A stretch of DNA of 64,000 bases, from NCBI GenBank assembly GCA_036245525.1, contig BTPG01000001.1:222124774-222188773 (forward strand), in the 5' to 3' direction. Below the pieces are notes generated by a model. It was not told the DNA's origin. It made no database searches and saw nothing but the letters and a program-made list of their open reading frames with translations. Shown piece after piece: positions 12,387 to 22,500 of the stretch (position 1 is its first letter; each line of letters starts with the position of its first letter). The position numbers and the translations under genes were made by a program. The DNA is from Semisulcospira habei. Lineage: Eukaryota > Mollusca > Gastropoda > Semisulcospiridae.

Positions 12387-12669
12387 GATGCAGAAGGTGT
12401 GCCATAACACAATAATGTCTGATTTTGGCTTCTGAAATGAATTCTGATTTATTTAGAGGCAGGTGTTTCTGAAGCTCATTTTAGCATCCGTGAAGAGGGC
12501 AAATAAGGGCACGCTTGCACCATTGTCGGCTATATCTCTGGTGTGTTTTCCTAAAGATTTTGTAGGAACATGGCATAAACATTGCAGGACATACTAAGGT
12601 ACACTTTGAAGCCAATCTTATAGAATACTGGGGGGGGGGGGGGGGGAGGGAGGTGTGGCTCTTGGACTA
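12072..12669. mobile_element. Solo arm fragment of the long-inverted-repeat element
   Basis: Matches the outer half of the right arm of the element at 22605-27093: ACTGTGAGCCAGAGATTCAA, ATGAATTCTGATTTATTTAG, GGCTATATCTCTGGTGTG and a terminal G-run, ending near TTGGACTA. It is interrupted by a (GT)n tract. No opposite arm was seen nearby, so this is a decayed or solo copy inside an intron of the Ig/AIG1 gene. Confidence 0.85.
12309..12384. repeat. (GT)n microsatellite
   Basis: Dinucleotide tract within the solo arm; the other arms have no such expansion here. Confidence 0.97.
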
Positions 12670-12796
12670 AGATAATACAACAAAGGACATCTACCATTCT
12701 TTTATTCAGATAAGATCGAGATTCCGAACGTTATGTCTTCGTTCTTTTCTGAAATGTGTATATTTTCCTTGTTGTTTACTTTAATATAATTTGCAG

Positions 12797-12835
12797 CCTC
12801 TCCTGAGCCAACAGAGGGTCAGACGGGTGACGCTG
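12797..12835 (+). CDS. Exon: extracellular linker of the Ig-TM-AIG1 gene
   Basis: Thirteen codons, phase 1 at both ends, with an excellent acceptor (AATTTGCAG) and a consensus donor (GTAAGT). It encodes SPEPTEGQTGDA, a polar Pro/Glu-rich juxtamembrane stalk. Joined to the next exon it completes the Glu codon that opens ESNQDSSK. Very short exons are easily missed by gene finders. Confidence 0.7.
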
Positions 12836-13619
12836 GTAAGTAATTTCCATGTTACTACCCTATGTGCTATAGGTTCAGAATAAAGTATATTGACAGGGCG
12901 GGAAGTGGAGGCGAGGGGGGGGGGGGGGGGGCAGGAGGGGTATTATGAGCGTTGCACTATAAAACATACATGATTGGTCAGAGGCGTCTGATTACACATC
13001 GCCTCAAGGCTTCCATATTCACTTATGACAAAACTGCAGCCGGTTTTATTACTCTGACTTAATTTGCAACTGGCATGTAGCTGATAGTTCATATAGCTCT
13101 GAACAGGTCTTGCATGCTTGAAAACATTTCCCTTTCAACTTCTCTTTGAGTGCACAACCGTAAGTGTCGCGGGGCCAGGTTAGGACTGAATGGTATGTGG
13201 GACAGAAGAATATTTTACTCTTGGGGTTTGTTGTCAAGTCTAAAAGAGTCTTGTTAGCTGAAGAAATAACTCAAAATCGTCGGTTCAGCAATCGCTCGAG
13301 TCAAACTGCATCGTTTTGCGGATACAGTAAACGTAAAGCGAGTTTAGTCTCCTGAGATAACACGTATATATATCACACAGTCGGGCAGGGTCTCAAACAT
13401 TCTTAATAGACGCTTTGAGAGTTCATATACTATAAATTAAGCTCCACTGAATTCTGCGATTTTGTTCTCGAGAGAGTTCGATTTTGTAAATATTAGAGTT
13501 CGATCTTATATTCCATCACCGGGTGATTCTGCCGCACATCTTTCACATCTTGCTGGCAATCATCCATTGTACCTTTACTTTCCCTTACAGGACTTTTGTT
13601 CTCAAATTGTCTTTTGCAG

Positions 13620-13722
13620 AAAGTAACCAAGACAGCAGCAAAACTGTCGGGATTGCTGTGGGTGTTGTGCTGGCTATACTCTTGACTGCAGCAGCAATAG
13701 TGCTGGTTGTATTCCGGAAACG
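13620..13722 (+). CDS. Exon: transmembrane helix of the Ig-TM-AIG1 gene
   Basis: The acceptor is TTGTCTTTTGCAG and the donor GTTAGT. Entry is phase 1 and exit phase 2. It encodes ESNQDSSK and then 23 hydrophobic residues (TVGIAVGVVLAILLTAAAIV and onward) ending in FRKR, which continues as R at the next exon. One membrane helix followed by basic residues predicts a type I topology, with the Ig part outside and the coiled coil and GTPase inside. An alternative acceptor lies at 13590 but would change the phase. Confidence 0.75.
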
Positions 13723-13752
13723 GTTAGTGTAGTAGTCACACTGTTGACAGTT

Positions 13753-13880
13753 CAGTGGCGTAGGTCGAATTATGGTCAAAGTACTTTTATTTGTGAGGTA
13801 TAGTAGGGTATATTTCGGCTACACCATGTTAGAGGAAGTATGGCCCAGCCATGCATGTACCCTGGGTTCCTACGCCACTG
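13753..13880. mobile_element. hAT-like MITE
   Basis: A 128-bp element with perfect 12-bp terminal inverted repeats CAGTGGCGTAGG / CCTACGCCACTG. It lies just after the TM exon. An 8-bp target duplication was not clear. Confidence 0.75.
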
Positions 13881-13981
13881 CAGTGTGTACATTTTGATGG
13901 TGTTAGATCAAATGTGTTAAAATTATGCGCTGAACAACTGTACCGAATTCTTTGCTATATTTTTAACATGTCACTTACCCA

Positions 13982-15276
13982 GTGAGTCGTTCCCTGTTCG
14001 TGGAAGACCTCTTGTATTGTCCCCGTGCCAAAAAAGCAAACTGTATCTGTGGTGAATGATTTAAGACCAGTTGCTCTTACCTCGTGTGTCATGAAGGTTT
14101 TTGAGAGGGCTGTTCTTTCACATTTTCAAATACAAGTTTCAGATTTTATGGACCCCTTTCAGTTTGCTTACAGAAGGGAAAGAGGTGTTGATGATGCCAT
14201 TTTGCATGTTGTAAACAACATCTACTCTTATTTAGAAACACCAGGAGCCTCCATTCAACTGATGTTCTATGATTTTTCGTCTGCTTTTAACACCATTCAG
14301 CCACACATACTCGCCTCCAAACTAGTTCACATGAACATAAATGCCTCTACCATTCTTTGGGTTTTGGACTATCTCACTAACCACCCACAGTACATCAGAA
14401 TTAGTTCGAATCTAATCTCAGATGTACTTTTTACCAACACCGGTGCACCACAGGGGACTGTCCTGTCGTCTTTTTTGTTTTCTTTGTACACAGCAGACTG
14501 TAGAGCTACTCATGACGACTGTGTCATAGACAAATACGCTGACGACACGGCACTGACAGGTCGGATTACAGATGAGGACGACAGACACTATCGACAGGAG
14601 ATCGATGACTTTGTAGAGTGGTGCGATAAAAACTATCTTGAATTACATGTTGGCAAAACAAAAGAGATGGTCATATATTTCAGGAATAACAGACAGCATC
14701 CAGGTCCTTTAGTCATCAAGGGAACAGAAGTTGAGCGTGTAGAGTCCTACAAGTATTTAGGTGTTCTTTTTGACAACGCGCTCAACTGAAAACAAAACAC
14801 AGATGCTATTGTGAAAAAAAACGCATACCCGTCTTTACTGTTTGAGAAAGCTCAGATCATTTCATGTAAGCACTCAACTTTTACATATGTTTTACTGCTC
14901 CAGTATTGTTAGCATTCTAACTTTTGGACTGATGTGCTGGGGGAGAAATTTATGTAAAAGAGATCAAGATCGCCTTAACCCACAAAGTAATCCGGAAAGG
15001 GGGCGGGGTGATTGGTAGGGCACAGGATAATTTGGACACACTGTACAACAGACGGATTACGAACAAATTGGCTGACGTTCTTGATGACAAAACACATCCA
15101 CTTAGATATGAATTTGACAGCAGACGTATCGGACGAAGTGGCAGACTTCGAGTACCCAAAAGTCGTACATCACGTTATGCCAACTCATTTGTCCCTCAGG
15201 CTGTTACCCTTTTCAACAGTAATATCAGTAGATAGTGTCGGTCAACATTCTTCAGTTCCTTAGTACTAGCCCTTTC

Positions 15277-15360
<84 letters not shown>

Positions 15361-15530
15361 TAATGCCAAGTGTGTTACAAAGGTAACAATATGTATGTAC
15401 AGTTCATTTCTTTAATTGAGAGTTATGGGTTATTTAATTATTTTTATGAGTGAATGATGATGCCATGTGTTGTATGGGCAGACAGTGAATTTCCCCGTGA
15501 GGGATTAATAAAGTATTATTGTATTTATCA
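13982..15530 (+). pseudogene. Rex1/L2-like LINE, RT and 3' end
   Basis: 5'-truncated LINE in the intron between the TM and coiled-coil exons, sense to the gene. The RT runs from about 14025 with PVALTSCVMKVFER, FYDFSSAFNTIQPH, GAPQGTVLSSFLFSLYT, KYADDTALTG and ESYKYLGVLFDN. A stop lies at 14787, and a degenerate C-terminal part continues to about 15235 (LDTLYNRRI, SRYANSFVPQAVTLFN). The 3' end (GAGGGATTAATAAAGTATT) resembles L2/Rex1 LINE tails. Stops and a frame change make it a pseudogene. Confidence 0.9.
15279..15361. repeat. (ATT)n microsatellite
   Basis: About 27 ATT units inside the 3' UTR of the Rex1/L2-like LINE. Confidence 0.97.
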
Positions 15531-16021
15531 TGAAGATGGTGAGAGAGGTATAGAGACCCTTTTGATAAAGACAAACACATAGCTCTTTGGGAGATGCTTT
15601 CTTTATAAATCGGAAACGTTTGGAACCAGAACCTGTCACACTCACGTCAGAAAACTGGTGCTGTGATGTTCTGAATAAAAAGTAAGATCACGGATCCACA
15701 ACTCATCCTTTCCCTTACTGGCTATACTTTCTGAACATGCTAGCTCTATTTTCTGCTTCAACTACCATGTCTGGGAAAATAGGTCAATGCAACAAACACA
15801 GGTTGTTAATAAACTATCTTGCCACTTTACGTTTGCTGCCAGCCGCACAAAAAAAGCCTTGAAGGCGCGTCGTTCTGTTCAATAGTCTTTCGGTAGGAAG
15901 CAATGTTCATCACTTCCAGAACCACACGGCTGACGCTTTAGATTTGTCAGCTAAACATGGCCCTCTAGATGGATCGACTACAATGTCTCGAAGGCAATGC
16001 CTGGTTATCCCTCCAGCTGTC

Positions 16022-16179
16022 GGTAGCGCTTTTAGTCGAGGTAATTCCCAATGCGCAAAAGGCCATCCGGCCGACGTTCGCCCGCGCACGGTCGTGCGCG
16101 GGCCAACGGCGGCCGACAGTGCCGGATGGCCTTTTGCGCATTGGGTTACTGCTGAAATCACTTCATTTTAAGCGCTACC
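16022..16179. mobile_element. Palindromic GC-rich MITE, copy 1
   Basis: A 158-bp element with ends GGTAGCGCTT / AAGCGCTACC. Its inner inverted repeat CCCAATGCGCAAAAGGCC is mirrored at 16128-16145. The centre is a hairpin of GCCCGCGCACG type. A second copy is at 17879-17988. Confidence 0.85.
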
Positions 16180-16224
16180 GAGAGTCGAAAGGTTAGCTTA
16201 CAAATTTATGTATATGGACATGAT

Positions 16225-16320
16225 GGCTCGAAGGCTGTCTGGTTAGCTTGTACTCATCTGCACCCGCCGTGAGATGGCCTTAGTTGCCTGCTCGGCGTTA
16301 AACCCAAATAACTAACTAAC
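16225..16320 (+). mobile_element. SINE 3' end with (AACT)n tail
   Basis: GTGAGATGGCCTTAGTTGCC followed by CTCGGCGTTAAACCC and AACTAACTAACT. The GGCGTTAAACCC plus short-repeat ending is typical of metazoan Meta-SINE/V-like SINE tails. The head was not recognised. Confidence 0.55.
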
Positions 16321-16425
16321 TCATCTGCACGATAAAGTAATCAGACACTCCTCTCGAGCTGCCACGACTGATCCATCCCCTACAGTCGTGGCTTGAAGTG
16401 AATAATATACTGTTTGCTGCTGCAG

Positions 16426-17132
16426 GGTTAAAGATCGTCTATCGTTTTGCGGAAGGCGAACAACAAAAGATAGATCTCCAGCAAAACAAACCCCCGGTGA
16501 AACAGGAACGCCTTTACTTGCTTCCCACGCAAAAGAGCAACCGACGGTTACAGGACTTCCGGAAGGACAGAAGGCTGAAGCAGAGTTAGAAAGAAAGACG
16601 GTAGAAACAAAGATGGCTGAGGCAGAGGTGGAAAGAACGAAGGCAATGGCGACAGAGAGGGCTGGACTAGAAGAGGAAAGAAAACAACTGGAAAAGCGGC
16701 AAACGCAAGTGGAAAATAAAACATTGGCCGTAGAAAAACAGAAGGCTGAAGCAGAGTTAGAAAGAAAGACAGCAAAAACAAAAATGTCTGAGACAGAGCT
16801 GGAAAGAACGAAAGCAATGGCTCGACTAGAAATGGAAAGGAAACAACTGGAAAGGCGGCAAGCGCAAGTGGAGAAGGAAAAATTGGCCGTAGAAAAACAA
16901 AAGGCTGAAGCGGAGAAAGAAAGAGAAAGACAGAGGGCGGAAGCAGAAATAGAAAGAAAAACGGTGGAAAAAATGAAAGATGAAGCAGAACTGAAACAGA
17001 AGGCAGCAGAAAAAGAGCGAGTGAATGCAGAATTAGAAAGAAAAGCTTTGGAAGAAGAGAGAGTTCGATTAGAGAAAGAGAGAAGAAAAGAAGAGGAAAG
17101 GTGGGAGGCGATAAGAAGACAAGTACAAGCAG
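16426..17132 (+). CDS. Exon: cytoplasmic coiled coil of the Ig-TM-AIG1 gene
   Basis: A 707-bp exon with acceptor TTTGCTGCTGCAG and donor GTAATA. Entry in phase 2 completes the last Arg of the stop-transfer sequence, and exit is phase 1. The first 40 or so residues (VKDRLSFCGRRTTKDRSP...) are polar and Pro-containing. The rest, about 190 residues, is extremely rich in Glu, Lys, Arg, Ala and Gln, with repeated segments such as VEKQKAEAELERKT, ERTKAMA and ERKQLE(K/R)RQ(T/A)QVE. This indicates internal duplication of a roughly 60-residue block and a long coiled coil. It would separate the membrane from the GTPase and could mediate oligomerisation. Only the phase-2 entry frame is open across the whole exon. 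Confidence 0.8.
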
Positions 17133-17878
17133 GTAATACATATTGTTATTGTCAATGGTAAAACTAGGCGTGCAGCAGATACAAACAGGTGAAAACATGT
17201 AATAGTAGAAGAACTGTATAAGTCTCGGTGTACGAGAACTATGACTAAAAAGGGGGGCAGTAGAAACATAGAGAAAACAGAGACGGGTGCTTGGATAAAA
17301 AAAAAGGTATTCACGACCCTTCAACTGTTTGTTTAATTTTTTTCAGGTAGAAGTTCATCGCTTTTGTCCACGTTATGGTAAAAAATAACAGAGGATATGA
17401 CACTTTTAGATTCAACATGTCTCGTTAGGACTGTTATACCCGTCACAGACTAGTATATACAATACAGGCGCGCAACTATGTAGGCCGGTCGCTTAACATC
17501 TGTTACAGAGAGGTGGTAAAAGTAGGTAATCGTGCTCTCTAGACTTAATAAATTGATACATGATACGTCTAAGTATGTTCTCTACGAAACATCCATTGCG
17601 TGCTTTGGATGAACGGCTTCTGTTGCAGTAGAAATGACGAAATGGAAACAGAATACAAAATTACCGCACGTTTAAGCCACTATAAGACCTTTTTCACAAA
17701 AAAATAACGTTTTCATAGAGTGACCTTTATACGTAAAGTTAATGGAAAGGAATACTGCAATAGAGACTCAGTTGAAATATGTAGGCCTGCAGTGTGGTAT
17801 CGCCTAAGATATATGTTGATAACACAAGAGGGACAAAGTGAAATAACGTGTCAGTAATATAATTTTTGTTCAATAATA

Positions 17879-17988
17879 CCCAATGCGCTAAAGGCCATCG
17901 GGCCGACACCGGCCGCCATTGGCCCGCGCACATCCGTGCGCGGGCCAACGGCGGCCGAAGTCGGCCCGATGGCCTTTGCGCACTGGGG
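17879..17988. mobile_element. Palindromic GC-rich MITE, copy 2
   Basis: Inverted repeat beginning CCCAATGCGC(T)AAAGGCC and ending GGCCTTTGCGCACTGGG, with the same GGCCCGCGCAC centre as copy 1. A diverged partial copy is suspected at 27243-27316. Confidence 0.85.
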
Positions 17989-18420
17989 TGTATAGTGTGT
18001 TGTGGGTATAGTGGCGTGCCAGGATCGGGCCAGACTGACCACTTCATGTCCACGTACGTGACAGACACAGATGAGGCGCAGAGGTGTCTAGTGGGAAATA
18101 TGTTGAATAGTCGGTCACTTGGGAGATTGGTCTTGAACACAGTCATGAAAAAATGTTGAAAATTCCGCAAAAGTCGGAGTGTGGCCACCTACATGGTGGG
18201 GTAATAAAAAACAGCTATGTGAGCCAGGATTATGTAACAAAATAAAACACACACAGGAGGGAGGGGGGGGGGATTGGGGCGGGGGGAGGTAGGCTGACAG
18301 TCTAAGTGTTCAGAACAGGGAAGCAGCAACACCATTTATTACAGTACTCATGAGGCAACTAGAAATGTGCTCTCGGCCACTTAACGCTGATTCTGACTGA
18401 CAATCACACATTGTTGTTTA

Positions 18421-18613
18421 TTTAACCCATTTATCTCCGAGACCCTGCAGCAGGAAATGGATTGATCATGATAATTCAAGGGTAGTGCCAGATGAGCTTG
18501 GCGCCTTCAGGCGCCAAGCTCATCTGGCATTACCCTTGAATTATCATGATCAATTCATCTTCTACAACTAGTACACTGTCGTTACTTTGGAGATGCGGTT
18601 GGAGGGTTAAGCA
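18421..18613. mobile_element. TTAA-bounded element with a near-perfect 45-bp fold-back
   Basis: Inside TTAACCC...GGGTTAA ends, positions 18461-18554 form a hairpin with arms of about 45 bp (ATTGATCATGATAATTCAAG mirrored) and a loop of about 4 nt. Only one mismatch was noticed in the arms. Confidence 0.7.
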
Positions 18614-18661
18614 AAAAACAAAACATCCACAGCAGACTGTGTAACATGGATACAAAGTGGT

Positions 18662-18712
18662 GTGAGCAAGAGACATAGATCCTCAATAGACCCCGCATCT
18701 ACGGGAACTCTA
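18662..18712. repeat. Diverged copy of the AGAGGCATAGATCC hairpin repeat
   Basis: GCAAGAGACATAGATCCTCA with a weaker second arm; related to the hairpins at 19552, 20636, 21533, 29968 and 36841. Confidence 0.55.
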
Positions 18713-19551
18713 TGTCCTTTCATTTGGATAGGGTTCAATTTTCTTGCAGGGAAAGGGTCAAATACTTTTTCCTCAAAGAATAATACATTTCACACATACT
18801 AACACATATTAGCAGCGGTTTCAACACGCCTTTAATACTGATAAACCACTACAATAACCACTCCGATGTGTTAGACAACTTAGAAAAGAAGAGTTTCCTT
18901 AAAATCAGCGTAAACAGTTACACGATGAACTTCGGCAATATCACATGAGGGTCGCATCGTATCTCCGGCCCGGTCGTCTGCAGCACATCCACCCGTCACT
19001 GAAGTCCATTGAGGTAACATACTTCTCGCCGGTAATCTGGTTTTTCTACTCAGACTCCGTGTAGATAGAAAGGTGCTGAACGTTTCCTTGCTGGTAACCT
19101 TACACGATTCACACATCTCGTATTTCTAAGGAAAATAAAAAGCGCACGTCTGTAAAGCGAACATTGTGGCCTACATAATCTACATGCACACGATGCGTTC
19201 AGACTCTGAGGCAGGGGAAGAAGAGGATTGTGCAAAGTATGCTAACAGGTATTGTTTGCTGGTCTGTGATTTTGGACCTTACGGTTCGATGCCGTACGGC
19301 CCTAATTCCCAGACCAGCAAACTTAGGACCGTAAGACGCAAATTTCTTTCAGGACGCAACCTTTATCATACTCATTAGAATTACGTTGATTGTAGTTGTG
19401 CAAATTTAGGGCCATACGCATGCAGAGACAAGGCGGGATACCTGCGGGACGAGGGAGGGGATATCAAGCTCTGCTGTTCCTTCATCCTGAGCTGGCAGGA
19501 CAGATTTTCCCCTAAAGTGCCATTCAGTGCCCTATTGAACACTACCCTACT

Positions 19552-19617
19552 GCAAGAGGTATAGATCCTCATGAACCTCCGCAGTTGCGGGGGCTCATGA
19601 GTATCTATGCCTCTTGC
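19552..19617. repeat. AGAGGCATAGATCC hairpin repeat
   Basis: Arms GCAAGAGGTATAGATCCTCA and GGGGCTCATGAGTATCTATG, with CTCTTGC at the outer end. It is followed by about 100 bp shared with the copy at 20636 (CCACTTTGTGTC..., GGCAGTGAAGGGGTTA). Confidence 0.85.
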
Positions 19618-19777
19618 TGAAACCACTTTGTGTCTATGTACCTTTCACGGCTGGGGATTTTTAAAGTTCCATTTACACCGATTGTAAAAACAGTCTGCGT
19701 CCACTGGCAGTGAAGGGGTTATAAACATGACCCGTCTGGATTGATTTATTGCTGTGTTATTTTCTGTGTATGTGCAG

Positions 19778-19941
19778 CCGGCGGTTACCGCATACTTCTG
19801 GTGGGGACAACAGGGAGTGGAAAAAGCGCTACCGGCGACACGATCCTGGGGGAGACGAAATTCCATGCTTCAGAAAGGATGCAATCCGTGAATGAAACGT
19901 GCAAGCTGGAACGTGGACAGTGTCTCGGTCGGACTGTGGAG
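19778..19941 (+). CDS. Exon: AIG1 GTPase, P-loop half
   Basis: The acceptor is TGTATGTGCAG and the donor GTATGT; entry is phase 1 and exit phase 0. It encodes GGYRILLVGTTGSGKSATGD and TILGETKF, an exact GIMAP/AIG1-type G1 motif (GxxGxGKSxTGNxILG, with D for N) at residues 361-377 of the visible protein. CKLERGQCLGRTVE leads into the G3 strand of the next exon. The AIG1 family (GIMAP/IAN) consists of GTP-binding proteins acting at membranes in immune cells of vertebrates; the family is also known from molluscs. Confidence 0.85.
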
Positions 19942-20023
19942 GTATGTTCACACAGTGAATGTTTTTCTTACCATATCTGGAATCGAAAAACTATGGTTAC
20001 CACATTGCCTGTGACTACACACA

Positions 20024-20150
<127 letters not shown>

Positions 20151-20508
20151 TGACTTCATAGTACCTACAAAGCATTACGATCTGTGCTTAAGCAATAATG
20201 GAGGCTGTGTTGGTGTTTATTGTGTGCGGCGAAACCAATCACCAGGGTTATCGGAGGATTAAAAAAAACAGGTATGTAAAAAATAGTTTCTTGCACCAGT
20301 GTTAAGGTGATACTCTGGGGATTTTGAAACCTTATCCTACGAGCGTAAAGCTCTCGAGCGAGATTCTCAGTGTCACTTAATGAACACCACTAGAATTATT
20401 TGCACAGTGACGTGGTCACTCGGAAATCGACAGCTTGACCATATTGTGCGTATTGTGGTACATGAATCTGAAACTGTTCCGACCATGGCAGAAAGCTACA
20501 TTATGTTA

Positions 20509-20600
20509 TTAACCCTTTGGGTGTCGGTAGCGGTTTTAGTCGCGATGATTCATGTGGGAATCATCGCTACAAAAACCTCTGCCGACACGCAAAGGGTTAA
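20509..20600. mobile_element. TTAA palindromic MITE (AACCCTTTG type)
   Basis: Begins TTAACCCTTTGGGTGTCGG and ends CCGACACGCAAAGGGTTAA, with an inner GTCGCGATGATT/AATCATCGC pair. A diverged relative is at 43917-44004. Confidence 0.85.
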
Positions 20601-20635
20601 CACCTTCATTATCAAACAAAACACATAGCCCAACC

Positions 20636-20701
20636 GCAAGAGACATAGACCGTCATAGGCCCTCGTAGGTACGAGGGCTCATAAGGATCTGTGCCTCCTG
20701 C
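20636..20701. repeat. AGAGGCATAGATCC hairpin repeat
   Basis: GCAAGAGACATAGACCGTCA paired with TAAGGATCTGTGCCTCCTGC; located just upstream of the last AIG1 exon. Confidence 0.8.
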
Positions 20702-20888
20702 TAACAACACTTTGTATCCGTGTTTCCGTAGACTACCGATCGAAGTTCACGCTCTGGCGTTGACTGAATTGACAAAGATTTCAGAAACATGATGTGTGTC
20801 TACTGGCATGGCAGTGAAGGGGTTAACGTTGTCGGGTGCAGACAAGGTGTCAGTGAACGTTACTCGCCGTGTCTTGTTCTGTCCCCAG

Positions 20889-21353
20889 ATTATGGACACT
20901 CCAGGTCTGATGCATTCTAACGAGGACGTTGTCAAGGAAATAGCGCGTGGTGTGGCGGAAATGAACCGGGGTTTCCACGTCGTTCTGTGGTTCGTGCGGT
21001 CCGACCGGAGGTACACAGGGGAGAATCATTTTGCTTACAATCTGTTCAAAACGTTATTCGGTAAGGACGTGACAACACACATGATAGTGATGTTCACTAG
21101 GGGTGATTATTATCTTGATGCCGATGTAACATTTGAGACATGTTTAGAGACAGCACCTCAGAATTTACAACAAGTACTTAGAGAATGTGACCACAGATAC
21201 ATTCTCTTCAATAATAATGCCAGTGCAACAGCAAACGTCACACAGCTAAAAAACCTGTTTTCAGTCATCGACACACTGCTTGCTCAGAACGGCGCCAAAT
21301 CCTACCGCCAAACGTTGAATGTCACAGAAGCGATCAGACAAAGACCATGGTGA
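20889..21353 (+). CDS. Terminal exon: AIG1 GTPase, G3-G5 and stop
   Basis: Phase-0 acceptor after TTCTGTCCCCAG. It starts IMDTPGLMHSNEDVV, the AIG1 G3 motif (DTPG). It continues with the family's conserved box (VVLWFVRSDRRYTGEN, LFKTLFGKD), the G4 motif FTRGD, and FNNNAS, equivalent to the GIMAP G5 FNNK. The domain ends after about 208 residues and the protein stops at TGA 21351-21353, with no C-terminal membrane anchor. This is consistent with the anchor being the upstream TM exon. All nucleotide-binding motifs look intact, with no frameshift. An in-frame open stretch continues upstream of the acceptor, so the exon start rests on the splice site and on family homology. Confidence 0.85.
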   Translation: MMDTPGLMHSNEDVVKEIARGVAEMNRGFHVVLWFVRSDRRYTGENHFAYNLFKTLFGKDVTTHMIVMFTRGDYYLDADVTFETCLETAPQNLQQVLRECDHRYILFNNNASATANVTQLKNLFSVIDTLLAQNGAKSYRQTLNVTEAIRQRPW

Positions 21354-21532
21354 AAACAAGAGAAAGAGGTGAACTGAAAATCACCGGAAAAGAAGACAGT
21401 CAATATGCCTGCGTCAGTATATATTCAGCTCACAATGACAGTTCAATAGACGCTAACTTTCAAAATGAGAAAAATGGTGGTAAAATGCACAAAGTTCTGA
21501 TGTTCAGTGGATTCAGCTATGCCGCTCCATCT

Positions 21533-21621
21533 GCAAGAGGCGTACATTCTCATGAACCCCTGCAGTCGCAGTACTTGTACTGGTGCATTCGCAGGGGCTC
21601 ATGAGAATGTACGCCTCTTGC
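21533..21621. repeat. AGAGGCATAGATCC hairpin repeat in the putative 3' UTR
   Basis: Arms GCAAGAGGCGTACATTCTCA and its complement ending CTCTTGC. It lies 180 bp after the AIG1 stop codon, so it would be transcribed in the 3' UTR if the poly(A) site is downstream. Confidence 0.85.
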
Positions 21622-21753
21622 TGGCCAGACGTGGACTCGTTTATAACTCATGTTGAAACGCTCAGCAACCTGTCTGTCGCCTATATAAACTTTAAAAAAA
21701 AATCCTTGTGCCGTGAATTTTAGAATAGAAAGACCAGTTTTCAACCACATAAA

Positions 21754-21759
21754 AATAAA
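21754..21759 (+). promoter_or_regulatory. Candidate poly(A) signal AATAAA
   Basis: First canonical AATAAA after the AIG1 stop codon, 400 bp downstream. Confidence 0.35.
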
Positions 21760-21994
21760 CCTAGCTATGTGCACGCGTTTTTGGAGTAAAGCCTTTACTT
21801 GCTATGTGGACAGGAGAACAGCCACAGCAGCAGATGTAGGGTTCTTTGAACACTAAGATTTTGCTCAGTTGATGATGCGTATACGTATTGTATAGTATGA
21901 ATGTGGAAGAAAGAAGAAAATACCAGCGGCAGTTTTCAGATTTAATGGCTATCTGTCAGCTTTCATGTGGACATATCGGACTTATGTGGTGCGT

Positions 21995-22500
21995 ATGGCC
22001 GTTAGATTTTCTGTCTTTTATGAATTTATCTGCTGTCATGGCTATTTGTGAACTTTAATGTGTACATGCTGTGGTGTGTATGGTCCAGGGGCGTATCTTT
22101 GGGGTGGGATTCCAGGTGTTCCGAAACTCACCCCCACCCTCCAATCCGCCCACCGACCCAAAATTCTGTAAAATGCCATAACAAAGTCCTTTTTTTGGGG
22201 TGTTTGACCCCCCCCCCCCCTCTTCCCTGTTTAAACTTTGGGCGAGTTTCAACACACACATGCTCGCCACCCCACCCCCCTCGTTTGATTTTTCGTCCAC
22301 TGGAACAAGATCTGGCGTCGGGGAGGCCTTTTATGTCAGGTTGAAGGTCCGAACAAAACGTTGGAACACCCCCCCCCCCCCCCGAGGTGTAACTGATCCG
22401 CCCCTGTGGCCCGTTTGATTTTCTGTCTTTTATCAATTTATCCGCTGTCATGGCTATTTGTGAAGTTCAGTGCGTACACTAGCAGCGTGTGGTGTGTATA
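21995..22500. repeat. Tandem ~86-bp repeat, interrupted by a hAT-like element
   Basis: Units start TGGCCGTTAGATTTTCTGTC and contain GCTGTCATGGCTATTTGTGA. One unit starts at 21995, the next at 22081 is cut by the insertion at 22086-22406, and its continuation (TGGCCCGTTTGATTTTCTG) runs to about 22500. Confidence 0.75.
22086..22406. mobile_element. hAT-like non-autonomous element, copy 1
   Basis: A 321-bp element with ends CAGGGGCGTAT and ATCCGCCCCTG. The flanks TGGTCC and TGGCCC are probably a degraded target duplication. It has internal C-runs. Related to 27385-27712. Confidence 0.75.
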
